DNA of 64,000 nt from Mycobacterium lehmannii (GCF_002245535.1 NZ_NKCN01000012.1:62001-126000); one strand, 5' to 3'; positions 43,527-51,703 are shown, numbered from the stretch's first letter. Notes: generated by a model from the letters alone, not told the origin. Translations and numbers: made by a program.

Positions 43527-44591
43527 ATGCCCGACGACGCGCATCAACTTCCGACACTGAGCCACGACGACCAGGCCGCACTCCAGCAGTGGGTGCGCGC
43601 GCAGGGTCTGGGGACGACGGTCAGCGACGTCGAACCGCTGACCGGCGGGACGCAGAACATCGTGGTGCGCTTGCTGATCGACGACCGGCCCATGGTGCTT
43701 CGTCGACCGCCGGCACATCCGCGGCCGACGAGCGACAAGACGATGCTGCGCGAGATCGCGGCGTTGCGGACGCTGGCGGGGACACCGGTGCCGCATCCCG
43801 GATTCATCGCCGGCTGTGAGGATCTCAGCGTCCTCGGCGTGGTCTTCTACCTGATGGAAGTGGTCGACGGCTTCAACCCCGGCGATGACATGTCGGAGGC
43901 CTACGTGCGCGATCCGGCTATGCGCCATCAAGTGGGGTTGTCGTATGCGGCGAGCCTGGCCGCGCTCGGGCAGGTCGAGTGGGAGGGCAGCCCGCTCGCC
44001 GAGCTTAAACGGCCGGGATCCTTTCTGGAGCGCCAGGTTCCGCAGTTCCTCCGTTTGCTCGAGAGCTACCGCCACGACCGATACGACCCCGAGTCGCTTG
44101 CCGTGACCGAACTCGCCGAGTGGCTGGCGTCGAACCTGCCGCCGGAGGGTCGGCCGGGTGTCCTGCACGGTGACCCGCACCTGAGCAATGTGCTGCTGCG
44201 TCGCGACAGGCCAGAGGTGGCGGCGTTCGTCGACTGGGAGATGTGCACGATCGGCGATCCGCTGCTCGATCTGGGCTGGATGCTGATCTGCTGGCCGTTG
44301 GAGACCAACACGATCACCGCGGGCGCAGAGCTCGCCGCGCTCGGCGGACTGGCCACCCGTCGCGAACTCCTCGACGCCTACCTCGAAGCCGGTGGCCGCG
44401 AAACATCAAGCCTCGATTGGTATGTCGCGATGGCGTGCTTCAAGCTGGGGATCGTCATCGAGGGCACCTGGTCGCGGTTCCTGATCGGTCAGGCGAGCCG
44501 GGACGCGGGGGAGCGGTTGCATGCCAACGCCCAGAACCTCATCGACCTCGGCAAGCGGGTGATCAAGGGCGACAGCCCCTTCGAGCTCTAG
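43527..44591 (+). CDS. APH-fold phosphotransferase (ACAD10/FadE36-associated type)
   Basis: A 354-residue kinase-fold protein. MVLRRPPAHPRPTSDKTMLR is the N-lobe segment typical of proteins annotated as putative aminoglycoside phosphotransferases linked to acyl-CoA dehydrogenases, PGVLHGDPHLSNVLL is the catalytic loop, and AAFVDWEMCTIGDPLLDLGW the metal-binding DWE. Unlike the kinase at 29529, it keeps DWE. It likely phosphorylates a hydroxyl on an acyl-CoA or small metabolite; real aminoglycoside resistance is improbable. Its stop overlaps that of the convergent exporter by four bases. Confidence 0.87.
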   Translation: MPDDAHQLPTLSHDDQAALQQWVRAQGLGTTVSDVEPLTGGTQNIVVRLLIDDRPMVLRRPPAHPRPTSDKTMLREIAALRTLAGTPVPHPGFIAGCEDLSVLGVVFYLMEVVDGFNPGDDMSEAYVRDPAMRHQVGLSYAASLAALGQVEWEGSPLAELKRPGSFLERQVPQFLRLLESYRHDRYDPESLAVTELAEWLASNLPPEGRPGVLHGDPHLSNVLLRRDRPEVAAFVDWEMCTIGDPLLDLGWMLICWPLETNTITAGAELAALGGLATRRELLDAYLEAGGRETSSLDWYVAMACFKLGIVIEGTWSRFLIGQASRDAGERLHANAQNLIDLGKRVIKGDSPFEL

Positions 44592-45337
44592 GCGTAGGTG
44601 TCGATCGCCAGCTGGACGGCCAGCGCCACGCCGGCCGCGCCGATCATCACACGCAACGGCCCGGCGGGTGCGTGCCGCACGACGACCGGCCCGAGCCGGG
44701 AGCCGATCAGACAGCCCAGGCCCAGCACCAACATCGCACCCCACTGCACCGGCGCCAGCATCGCGAACACCACGGCCGCCACGAGGTTCGCCACACCCAG
44801 GATCACGTTCTTGCCCGCGTTGGCCTCCGCAAGCGACGCGTGGCCGGTGCGCAAGAGGAGCGCCAGCAGCAGCACACCCGCGGCCGCACCGAAATAGCCG
44901 CCGTAGATACAGATCAGGAACACCGCGCTCGCCTCGATGACCACCGCTGCACGGCGACGCCCCGTGCTCGGCTCGTCACCGGGAGCCCGGCGGGGCAGCA
45001 GGATCGCCACTGAGGCGACACCGAGCAGAATCGGCACCGATCTCTCGAAGCCCTCGGCGGGCGTGGTGAGCAGCAGCGCGGCGCCGGCCACACCGCCGAC
45101 CACCGCGATCGGTGCGGTGCGCAGGATCCACCGGCCCTGCCCCCTGAGTTCTGGACGCGACCCCAACACCGAGCCGATGCCGTTGAACACCAGCGCCACG
45201 GTGTTCGTCACATTGGCGGTGACCGGGGGCAACCCGAAGAGCAGCAGCGCGGGATAGGTGGCCACCGAAGCCAACCCGGCGATGCTGCCGGTGAGCCCGC
45301 CGAGAACGCCGGCGGCGAACAGCAGGGCCCACGTCAT
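44588..45337 (-). CDS. TauE/SafE family sulfite/organosulfonate exporter
   Basis: A 249-residue membrane protein with about eight hydrophobic segments. GGLTGSIAGLASVATYPALL and the internal YGGYFGAAAGVLLLALLLRT are the two TauE/SafE repeats with their GxxG pattern; NAGKNVILGVANLVAAVVF is also typical. The family exports anions such as sulfite, sulfoacetate or similar. The sulfite-oxidase-like enzyme 2 kb away could be functionally related, but the genes are not in one operon. Confidence 0.9.
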   Translation of the reverse strand: MTWALLFAAGVLGGLTGSIAGLASVATYPALLLFGLPPVTANVTNTVALVFNGIGSVLGSRPELRGQGRWILRTAPIAVVGGVAGAALLLTTPAEGFERSVPILLGVASVAILLPRRAPGDEPSTGRRRAAVVIEASAVFLICIYGGYFGAAAGVLLLALLLRTGHASLAEANAGKNVILGVANLVAAVVFAMLAPVQWGAMLVLGLGCLIGSRLGPVVVRHAPAGPLRVMIGAAGVALAVQLAIDTYA

Positions 45338-45733
45338 CGAAGGTCACGCTACGGCCAGCACGTGGCGTCCGAAGATTCAAGGCGCTGTGATCTGCCTCGC
45401 TCGGCCGCCGTCAGTCAGCAGGCGTTGCTGCGCTCGCCGCCCTGGCCGCGGATCCGCCGGTGCGGCCTCCCGGGCGGATAGCCGTGCATCCTGGTGACGG
45501 GGTCGGACCACTCCCAGCGGTCCTCCGCGCAGAAAGACAGTCGGAAGGCGAAGGACCGACGGTCAGTTTGCGAACGGTTTTTTCTTTGCGGCCCGGTCGG
45601 TGGTTGTCTACGATCGAACGCGTGCCGAGGCGACTCGTAGTAGCAACCCGCAGCGGGGTCTGATCTGACCGACCCCTCGCTGTGGGTCGTCGCTACGTAG
45701 TCGGTCACTTCTCTTGGAAGAAAAGACCGGCAC
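45338..45733. other. 396-base stretch without an intact gene
   Basis: Between the exporter start and the LeuA-domain gene. Its left half holds the PAS-like relic on the minus strand (separate entry). Its right half is AT-richer, with GAACGGTTTTTTCTTTG at about 45570, a -10-like TACGAT near 45610, and a segment GACCGACCCCTCGCTGTGGG that can pair partly with the following CGACTACG-type sequence. The right half is probably the promoter and 5' leader of the gene at 45734. Nothing resembling a tRNA is visible. Confidence 0.4.
45415..45555 (-). pseudogene. Relic of a PAS-domain (PAS-ANTAR type) regulator
   Basis: The minus-strand frame ending at TGA 45415 encodes SFAFRLSFCAEDRWEWSDPV followed by TRMHGYPPG, which is the start of the PAS domain of mycobacterial PAS-ANTAR antiterminator proteins (remembered pattern FRF..DDRWEWSDEVARMHGY). 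After PPG the frame diverges into RPHRRIRGQGGERSNAC and stops, and no normal N-terminus or start is found. About 30 residues of the domain survive, so I read it as a decayed gene. A very short functional protein is possible but unlikely. Confidence 0.5.
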
Positions 45734-46225
45734 ATGACCTCGTTTGCAACACAATCCGCTACCAGCGCACCGTCGGCGTTCGCGGCCTGTCTCGACGCCC
45801 CGCCGCCCCGCGGTCTGCGCGAGGAGGCCGACGCGATGTCTTTCGACACCTTTCTCGCCGAGTACGCGCCCACGTCGGGACCGGTGAGGCTGGGCAACTG
45901 GAGCTGCGCCGACGGCAGTCGCCCCGCTCACCGGCTGGGCCCGCGCAACTATCAGGCGACGCTGGCCATCGGGGACCGCATCTGCACGACGACAGCGGCC
46001 GCGCCCGGTCCCGTCGCCGCACTGACCTCGATGCTCTACGACCGCGGGATCTCGGTGGAGATGACCGCCTTTCACCAGGTGCGCGCCGGTGAGCGCACCG
46101 CCACCTTCATCCGCGGCTCCGACGGGCTGAATTCGGAGTGGGCGATGGGGCTGTCCGAGGACGCCACGCAGTCGGCGTTGAGCGCCGTCATCGCGTGTGC
46201 CAATCGCCTGCTGGTGGCGTCCTGA
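45734..46225 (+). CDS. Stand-alone LeuA regulatory-domain-like protein (no catalytic domain)
   Basis: A 163-residue protein preceded by GGAAGAAAAG. From about residue 60 it resembles the C-terminal allosteric domain of alpha-isopropylmalate synthase: PGPVAALTSMLYDRGISVEM parallels the LeuA GPLAAFVDALGTVGFDVAVL block, and LSAVIACANRLLVAS parallels its final LRAVVSAVNRA helix. The TIM-barrel catalytic part is absent. In M. tuberculosis LeuA this domain binds leucine. It might bind an amino acid, or bind LeuA and modulate it. The N-terminal 50 residues are polar and unassigned. Family resemblance is from memory of LeuA. Confidence 0.65.
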   Translation: MTSFATQSATSAPSAFAACLDAPPPRGLREEADAMSFDTFLAEYAPTSGPVRLGNWSCADGSRPAHRLGPRNYQATLAIGDRICTTTAAAPGPVAALTSMLYDRGISVEMTAFHQVRAGERTATFIRGSDGLNSEWAMGLSEDATQSALSAVIACANRLLVAS

Positions 46226-46244
46226 TCTGACCCGCCGCCTGAGC

Positions 46245-46309
46245 GCCGCGAAATTGCATTCCGGCAGGCCGTCACTCGAACAATCGCTGCTGGAATGCCA
46301 TTTCGCGGC
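46245..46309. repeat. Long inverted repeat between convergent genes
   Basis: Arms GCCGCGAAATTGCATTCC and GGAATGCCATTTCGCGGC pair over 18 bases with one mismatch, around a 29-base loop that itself can pair weakly (GGCAG with CTGCT). It lies between the ends of the LeuA-domain gene and cyp136, so it can serve both as terminator; it lacks a T-run. Confidence 0.65.
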
Positions 46310-46318
46310 AACGACGGG

Positions 46319-47803
46319 TCAGTGCAGCGGACGCAGCACGATGTGCATGCCGTCCTTGGGCACCGGCATGCCGCCGTAATCCCACTCGGTCGTGTAGTCC
46401 GGGCGGGGCAGTTCGAGCCGGTACTTGCGCAGCAGCCGGTGCAGGATTGTCTTGACCTCCAGCTGGCCGAAGGTCATGCCGATGCACTTGTGCGCGCCGC
46501 CGCCGAAGGGGCTGAACGCGTAGCGGTGCTGCTTGTGCTCGTTGCGCGGCTCGGTGAACCGCAACGGGTCGAACTTCATCGGGTCGGGGTAGAACTCCTC
46601 GAGCCGGTGGTTCATCCCCGGATAGGCGATGACGTTGGTGCCCTTCGGCAGGTAGTAGCCGAGCAGCTCGGTGTCGCGCACGGTTTGACGCATGGCCCAC
46701 TGCACCGGCGTCACCAGGCGGATCGACTCGTTCATCACCAGATCCAGCGACTCGAGCTTGTCCAGCGACTCGATGTCGGCAGGCCCGTCTCCGAGGCGAT
46801 CGGACTCCTCGCGGCAGCGCTCCTGCCACTCGGGATGTTTGGCGAGGTGGTAGATCATCGTCGTCGCCGTCGAGGTCGACGTGTCATGCGCGGCCATCAT
46901 CAAGAAGATCATGTGGTTGACGATGTCCTCGTCGGAGAACTTGTTGCCGTCCTCGTCCTCGGTGTGGCACAGCACCGTCAACAGATCCGAGCCGTCCTTG
47001 CCGCGGCGTTCCTTGACCCGCTCCTCGAAGTACTCCTCGAGCAGCTTGCGGGCCTGCATACCGCGCCACCAGGTGAACGGGCGCACCGGTTTGCGGATGA
47101 TCGCGTTGCCGGCGCGGGTCGTGGTGGTGAACGCCTGGTTGACCTTGGTGACCAGCTCCTTGTCGGAGCCGGGTTCGTGGCCCATGAACACCATCGAGGC
47201 GATGTCGAGGGTCAGTTCCTTCATCGCCGGGTACATCAGGAAGCGCCCGTCGTTGACGACCCAGTCGTTGGCGATCACCTGCGAGACCACGTGGTCGACC
47301 TGCTCCTGGTATCCGACCAGCCGGGAGCGGACGAACGCCTCCTGCATGATGCGCCGGTGGAACATGTGCTCCTCGAAGTCCAGGAGCATCAGGCCGCGAT
47401 GGAAGAACGGCCCGATCACCGGAACCCAGCCCTGCTGGGAGAAGTCCTTGTTGCGGTTGGAGTAGACGGCCTGCGCGGCGTCGGGGCCCAGCGCCGCGAC
47501 GGCGGGCAGCGCAGGCGAGTCGGCGTAATACAGCGGGCCGTACTTGCGGTAGACGTGCAGCAGATAGTCCGGTCCGCCACGGAACATCTCGATCATGTGC
47601 CCGAGGATCGGCAGACCGGCGTCGCCGATCACCGGCTTGAGATCGCTGCCCGGGGGCGGCTCGGCCATCGGCTTCTGTGGGAAATCCGTGTTGAGCAGCT
47701 TGCGCTCAACGATTCCCATGCCGGGGAAGTTGTTGAACGACGGGGTCAACCGGCGCTTGGCCTGGTCGAGCAGATAGTCCGTCGTGCTGATCGTCGCGGT
47801 CAT
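46319..47803 (-). CDS. cyp136: Cytochrome P450 CYP136 family
   Basis: A 494-residue P450, longer than the soluble types and close to CYP51/CYP136-like proteins. FLMMAAHDTSTSTATTMIYH is the I-helix, ESIRLVTPVQWAMRQ the ExxR helix, and FSPFGGGAHKCIGMTFGQLE the haem-Cys loop. Its length and position beside a tetR, an SDR and dinB2 match M. tuberculosis cyp136 (Rv3059, 492 residues from memory). No physiological substrate is established. Divergent from tetR across a 118-base gap with a palindrome. Confidence 0.92.
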   Translation of the reverse strand: MTATISTTDYLLDQAKRRLTPSFNNFPGMGIVERKLLNTDFPQKPMAEPPPGSDLKPVIGDAGLPILGHMIEMFRGGPDYLLHVYRKYGPLYYADSPALPAVAALGPDAAQAVYSNRNKDFSQQGWVPVIGPFFHRGLMLLDFEEHMFHRRIMQEAFVRSRLVGYQEQVDHVVSQVIANDWVVNDGRFLMYPAMKELTLDIASMVFMGHEPGSDKELVTKVNQAFTTTTRAGNAIIRKPVRPFTWWRGMQARKLLEEYFEERVKERRGKDGSDLLTVLCHTEDEDGNKFSDEDIVNHMIFLMMAAHDTSTSTATTMIYHLAKHPEWQERCREESDRLGDGPADIESLDKLESLDLVMNESIRLVTPVQWAMRQTVRDTELLGYYLPKGTNVIAYPGMNHRLEEFYPDPMKFDPLRFTEPRNEHKQHRYAFSPFGGGAHKCIGMTFGQLEVKTILHRLLRKYRLELPRPDYTTEWDYGGMPVPKDGMHIVLRPLH

Positions 47804-47866
47804 TCACGAGCTCCTGATGCAAAGGAATGTGGCCGTTGTCACTCTCATCACCATCCTGGATGGCAG

Positions 47867-47884
47867 ACTTGACGCATGTCAAGT
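47867..47884. promoter_or_regulatory. Palindrome ACTTGAC-gcat-GTCAAGT, probable TetR operator
   Basis: Perfect 7-4-7 palindrome between cyp136 and the divergent tetR at 47922, where a TetR repressor controlling both directions would bind. It contains TTGAC, a -35-like word, on both strands. Unrelated to the ACTGTAA motif. Confidence 0.7.
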
Positions 47885-47921
47885 TTTGTTCTGGCGCGGC
47901 GCGGTGCAAAGGTCTAGGGCG

Positions 47922-48557
47922 ATGAGCGCCCAACCAGCATCGCAAACGCGTCGCAGCCGCGGTGACCGGCAGCGTGACGCGATCCTCAGCGCCGTGCGCG
48001 ACCTGGTTCAGCAACAGCCGTTCGCGGATCTGTCGGTCAGCGCCATAAGCGAATACGCCGGTGTCGCCCGCTCCGGGTTTTACTTCTACTTCGACTCCAA
48101 GTACGCGGTGCTCGCCGAGATCCTGGCGGGCGCCGGCGAGATGCTCGACAGCCTCACCCACCACTTCGCACCCCGCGAGCCGGGGGAGACGCCCGAGGCG
48201 TTCGCGAAACGGATGGTGGGCAGCGCGGCAGCGGTATACGCCAACGACGACCCGGTGCTGACCGCGTGTGCGGTGGCGCGCAACACCGACGCCAAGATCC
48301 GCGAGATGATGGACGACTTCTACGACGGCATCATCGACAAGCTGATCGCGCTGCTGGAGAACGACGCCGACGCGCGCCCGATCTCCGGTGACCTGCCCGC
48401 GCTCGTCCGGACACTGGCCGCGACCACGACGATGACGCTGACGCACGACAGTACGTTCGTCGGCCGCGGGATCGACCCCCGCCGGGCCGTGGACACCCTC
48501 GAGCGGCTGTGGGTGGCGGCGTTCTGGGGGCACATGCAGCCGTCCGGCCAGCGGTAA
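47922..48557 (+). CDS. TetR-family regulator adjacent to cyp136 (Rv3058c-like)
   Basis: A 211-residue TetR protein. The helix-turn-helix spans about residues 38-66 (LSVSAISEYAGVARSGFYFY, FDSKYAVLAEI) and the rest is a helical ligand domain of the EthR-like kind (LTACAVARNTDAKIREMMDD). ATG at 47922 follows weak purines; the start is chosen because it precedes the conserved basic arm and leaves the palindrome free. It is divergent from cyp136 and 26 bases ahead of an SDR, the same order as Rv3057c-Rv3059. It probably represses both and responds to a hydrophobic effector. Confidence 0.88.
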   Translation: MSAQPASQTRRSRGDRQRDAILSAVRDLVQQQPFADLSVSAISEYAGVARSGFYFYFDSKYAVLAEILAGAGEMLDSLTHHFAPREPGETPEAFAKRMVGSAAAVYANDDPVLTACAVARNTDAKIREMMDDFYDGIIDKLIALLENDADARPISGDLPALVRTLAATTTMTLTHDSTFVGRGIDPRRAVDTLERLWVAAFWGHMQPSGQR

Positions 48558-48583
48558 GGCCGAGGGTCAGTATCCTCACCGCC

Positions 48584-49444
48584 ATGGCGCACACCGGGTA
48601 TGCGAACAAGCGTTGTTTTTTGACCGGGGCCGCCAGCGGCATCGGCCGCGCGACCGCATTGAAGCTGGCCGCCGAGGGCGCCGAGCTCTATCTGACCGAC
48701 CGCGACGCCGAAGGTCTGGAAAAGACCGTCGCCGACGCGCGCGCCCTGGGTGCCGAAGTGGCCGAGTACCGCGCTCTTGATATCTCCGACTACGACGCGG
48801 TGGTCGCGTTCGCCGACGACATTCATTCGCGTCACCCCGCGATGGACATCGTGATGAACATCGCGGGGGTATCGGCGTGGGGCACCGTCTCGACGCTGAC
48901 GCACCAACACTGGAAGTCCATGGTCGACATCAACCTGATGGGACCGATCCACGTCATCGAGGCGTTCGTGCCGCGGATGGTCGCGGCAGGCACGGGCGGC
49001 CACATCGTCAACGTGTCCTCGGCGGCCGGGCTGGTCGCGCTGCCCTGGCATGCGGCCTACAGCGCGAGCAAGTTCGGGCTGCGCGGCATGTCCGAGGTAC
49101 TGCGCTTCGATCTGGCCCGCCACCGCATCGGCGTGTCGGTGGTGGTTCCGGGGGCGGTGAAAACGCCTCTGGTGCAGACGGTTCAGATCGCCGGCGTCGA
49201 CCGCGAAGACCCACGGGTCAAGAAGTGGACCGATCGCTTCAGCGGGCACGCGGTCTCGCCCGAGCGTGCCGCCGAGTGCATCCTCAAAGGCGTGCGGCGC
49301 AACCGGTTTCTGATCTACACCTCGGCCGACATCAGGGCGCTCTATCTGTTCAAGCGCACGTTGTGGTGGCCGTACAGCGTCGCGATGCGCGGGGCGAACG
49401 TGTTATTCACCAAGGCGCTGCGACCGTCGGCGCAACGGGGTTAG
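48584..49444 (+). CDS. Short-chain dehydrogenase (Rv3057c-like)
   Basis: A 286-residue SDR. KRCFLTGAASGIGRATALKL binds NAD(P), MNIAGVSAWG is the NAG motif, NVSSAAGLVALPWHAAYSAS and KFGLRG give Ser, Tyr and Lys. The C-terminus is extended and basic/aromatic (FKRTLWWPYSVAMRGANVL), typical of SDRs that associate with membranes or lipids. Follows the TetR gene by 26 bases and probably shares its transcript. It may oxidise the alcohol formed by CYP136, an inference from position. Confidence 0.92.
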   Translation: MAHTGYANKRCFLTGAASGIGRATALKLAAEGAELYLTDRDAEGLEKTVADARALGAEVAEYRALDISDYDAVVAFADDIHSRHPAMDIVMNIAGVSAWGTVSTLTHQHWKSMVDINLMGPIHVIEAFVPRMVAAGTGGHIVNVSSAAGLVALPWHAAYSASKFGLRGMSEVLRFDLARHRIGVSVVVPGAVKTPLVQTVQIAGVDREDPRVKKWTDRFSGHAVSPERAAECILKGVRRNRFLIYTSADIRALYLFKRTLWWPYSVAMRGANVLFTKALRPSAQRG

Positions 49445-50631
49445 CGCTTACCCCAGTCCCACGCGGGCATGGTGAGCATGCCGAGGCCCTCGACCCGTGT
49501 TTCGCCGAGGTCCTTGTACAACGGGATCTCGACTGCGGCCGCCTCCCTCTCGGGGTCCTCGCGGACGGGAACGGTGTCGAGGTGTCCGAGTAGGGCCTTG
49601 GAATGGGTGACGACGACGACCTGCGTGGTGTCGGCCGCGGCGCGGATCAGCGACGCCAGCGGGCCCACCAGGTCGGGGTGCAAGGATGTCTCCGGTTCGT
49701 TGAGCACCATCAGCGACGGTGGCCGCGGGCTCAGCAGCGCAGCGGCCCATAGAAGGAATCGCAGTGTGCCGTCGGATAATTCGGCGGCCCGCAGCGGCCG
49801 CAGCATACCCGGCTGATGCAGCTGCAGATCGAACAGCCCGTCGTGCACGGAAATCGTCACCGTCGCGCCATCGAAGGCCCCGGCGATGGCCCGTTGCAGG
49901 TCGTCGTGACCTGCCTCGATGATGGTCTGGATCGCGGCGGCCAGGTCGCTGCCGTCGTCGGAGAGCACGGGCGTGCGGGTCCCGACGGTGCGTTGTCGGG
50001 AGGGCGCCGCGGGATCGACGCGAAAGCCGTCGTAGAAGCGCCAGTTGCGCAACCGGTCCCGCACCGCCGCAAGCTCCGGATGCGCACCGGGATGGGCGTA
50101 TTCGGCGAGCACACTGCGGTAGGCCGGAAGTGCTTGCGTCACTTTGTCGAATCCGCGTCCGCTTTCGGCGCGCGCCTCGACGTAGTCACGGGTCCGGCGC
50201 ACCAGGGTCGAACTGTTGCGCATGACGGGGCCCGCGAACACCGCCTCGCGCTTGATCTCCGGATCGAGTGAGAACAGCGATTCATGGCCCGCCATCTGAG
50301 GAAGACCGAGGTCGACGAGGTATCCGAAGTCATCTGTGGCGAAACCCAGTTCGAGTGACACCGGACCCGTGCGCGTCGTGCCTTGCACCTGTCCGGTGCG
50401 GCGCGCTCCGCCGAGTTCTTCGGGACCCGCCCACAGCACCGACTGCAGCCCACCCTCGCGGGCCAGCGATCCGATCACCTCACCGCGGCCGCAGTCGGCG
50501 AGCAGGCGCAACGCCCGATACAGCGACGACTTCCCCGTCCCGTTGGCGCCGGTGACGACGGTCAGCTGCGCGAGCGGCAGCACGATCTCGCGCAGCGAGC
50601 GGTATCCGCGGATGGCGACCGTGGTGAGCAC
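49441..50631 (-). CDS. AAA/ABC-type ATPase, RecF/OLD-like (AAA_21)
   Basis: A 396-residue SMC/RecF-like ATPase. TVVTGANGTGKSSLYRAL is the Walker A, AAELSDGTLRFLLWAAALLS the ABC signature-like region, SLMVLNEPETSLHPDLVGPL the Walker B with D-loop, and VVVTHSKALLGHLD the switch His. No TOPRIM nuclease or HNH domain is attached, unlike OLD nucleases. It begins one base after the dinB2 stop, so it is co-expressed with a translesion polymerase, and tail-overlaps the SDR by four bases. I do not recall such a gene at this place in M. tuberculosis. A repair or defence role is guesswork. Confidence 0.85.
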   Translation of the reverse strand: MLTTVAIRGYRSLREIVLPLAQLTVVTGANGTGKSSLYRALRLLADCGRGEVIGSLAREGGLQSVLWAGPEELGGARRTGQVQGTTRTGPVSLELGFATDDFGYLVDLGLPQMAGHESLFSLDPEIKREAVFAGPVMRNSSTLVRRTRDYVEARAESGRGFDKVTQALPAYRSVLAEYAHPGAHPELAAVRDRLRNWRFYDGFRVDPAAPSRQRTVGTRTPVLSDDGSDLAAAIQTIIEAGHDDLQRAIAGAFDGATVTISVHDGLFDLQLHQPGMLRPLRAAELSDGTLRFLLWAAALLSPRPPSLMVLNEPETSLHPDLVGPLASLIRAAADTTQVVVVTHSKALLGHLDTVPVREDPEREAAAVEIPLYKDLGETRVEGLGMLTMPAWDWGKR

Positions 50632-50632
50632 C

Positions 50633-51703
50633 TCAGTACCCGCCTTCCGGCGGCGCCAGTTCGAGTCGCACGCCCAACAACCGGACAGGCCGGTCGAGTT
50701 CGAACTGGGCGAGTATGTCGAGCGCCGTTCGCGTGATCTGCGTTTCGTCCACTGTGGGTTCGGGGAGCTTGCGGATCTTGGTCCTGGTGTAGAAGGTCTT
50801 GGTTCGCACCGTCACCGCCACCCGGGTGACGACCCGATTCTGCTCGACGATCTCGTTCAGCGTCTGCCGCGCCAAATCGACGACCGCGGTGTTCATCTCG
50901 TCGCGCTCGGTCAAGTCGCGAGGGAAGGTGATGACGTGGCTGCGCGACCGCGGCACCCATGGTGCGGCGCTGACGTCGGTGTCTCCGCCACCCTTGGCGA
51001 GCAGCAGGATCCACAGCCCGGTGGTTGGGCCGAAAGTCTCGGTGAGCACGGTCGCGTCGGTGCCGGCGAGGTCGGCGACGGTGCTGATGCCCATCGTCGC
51101 AAGCTTCTTCGCCGTCTTCGGGCCGATTCCCCAGAGCGCGTCGACTTCACGGTCGCCCATCACGGCCATCCAGTTCTCGTCGGTGAGTTGGTACACCCCC
51201 GCCGAGTCACCGGGCTCCCGTCTCGGCTTGCCGAAGCCGGTCGCGACCTTGGCGCGCTGCTTGTTGTCGCTGATCCCCACCGAGCACGACAGACCCGTTT
51301 CGGCGGCGATCACCTCGCGGATCCGCTCGGCGAACTCGAACGGGCTCTGCGAGTCATCCAGCTCGATGCCGACGTAGGCCTCGTCCCAACCCCACACCTC
51401 CACGGGATGGCCGAAGTCGCGCAGCAAGCCCATGACCTCCTCGGAGGCCTCGTCGTAGGCATCGGTGTCAAACGGAAGAAACGTCGCATCCGGGCACTTG
51501 CGGGCGGCGCTGCGCAACGGCATGCCCGCCCGCACGCCGTATGTCCTGGCCGGATACGACGCGCACGTGACGACCTTGCGGGGCTCGTCCGGGTCGCCGT
51601 TGCCGCCGACGATGATCGGCAGCCCGGCCAGTTGCGGCTTGCGGCGGATCTCGACGGCGGCCTGGAACTGGTCGAGATCGACATGCAGGACCCAGCGTCT
51701 CAT
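50633..51703 (-). CDS. dinB2: Y-family DNA polymerase IV, DinB2/DinP type
   Basis: A 356-residue Y-family polymerase. WVLHVDLDQFQAAVE supplies the first metal carboxylates, VWGWDEAYVGIEL the second, CSVGISDNKQRAKVATGFGK the finger/palm segment, and LWGIGPKTAKKLATMGI the thumb helix-hairpin-helix. Sequence and length follow the remembered M. tuberculosis DinP (Rv3056, 346 residues), including AKGGGDTDVSAAPWVPRSRS. ATG at 51703 has AGAAGG five bases upstream; the longer frame is not used. DinB2 proteins incorporate ribonucleotides and bypass lesions. Second of a tetR-dinB2-ATPase run. Confidence 0.94.
   Translation of the reverse strand: MRRWVLHVDLDQFQAAVEIRRKPQLAGLPIIVGGNGDPDEPRKVVTCASYPARTYGVRAGMPLRSAARKCPDATFLPFDTDAYDEASEEVMGLLRDFGHPVEVWGWDEAYVGIELDDSQSPFEFAERIREVIAAETGLSCSVGISDNKQRAKVATGFGKPRREPGDSAGVYQLTDENWMAVMGDREVDALWGIGPKTAKKLATMGISTVADLAGTDATVLTETFGPTTGLWILLLAKGGGDTDVSAAPWVPRSRSHVITFPRDLTERDEMNTAVVDLARQTLNEIVEQNRVVTRVAVTVRTKTFYTRTKIRKLPEPTVDETQITRTALDILAQFELDRPVRLLGVRLELAPPEGGY

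Noticed and set aside
43527..44591. Aminoglycoside resistance gene
   Set aside because: The protein has the APH fold, but the N-lobe and context match acyl-CoA-associated phosphotransferases, not drug-resistance enzymes.
46295..47872. 525-codon plus-strand open frame antisense to cyp136
   Set aside because: cyp136 is certain on the minus strand; the antisense product shows no motif.
47885..47915. Possible fifth copy of the GAGCGTGCG repeat (GGCGCGGCGCGGTGCAAAGG)
   Set aside because: Only the GC-rich tail is shared; the diagnostic GAGCGTGCG and ACACGACACGCC cores are missing.
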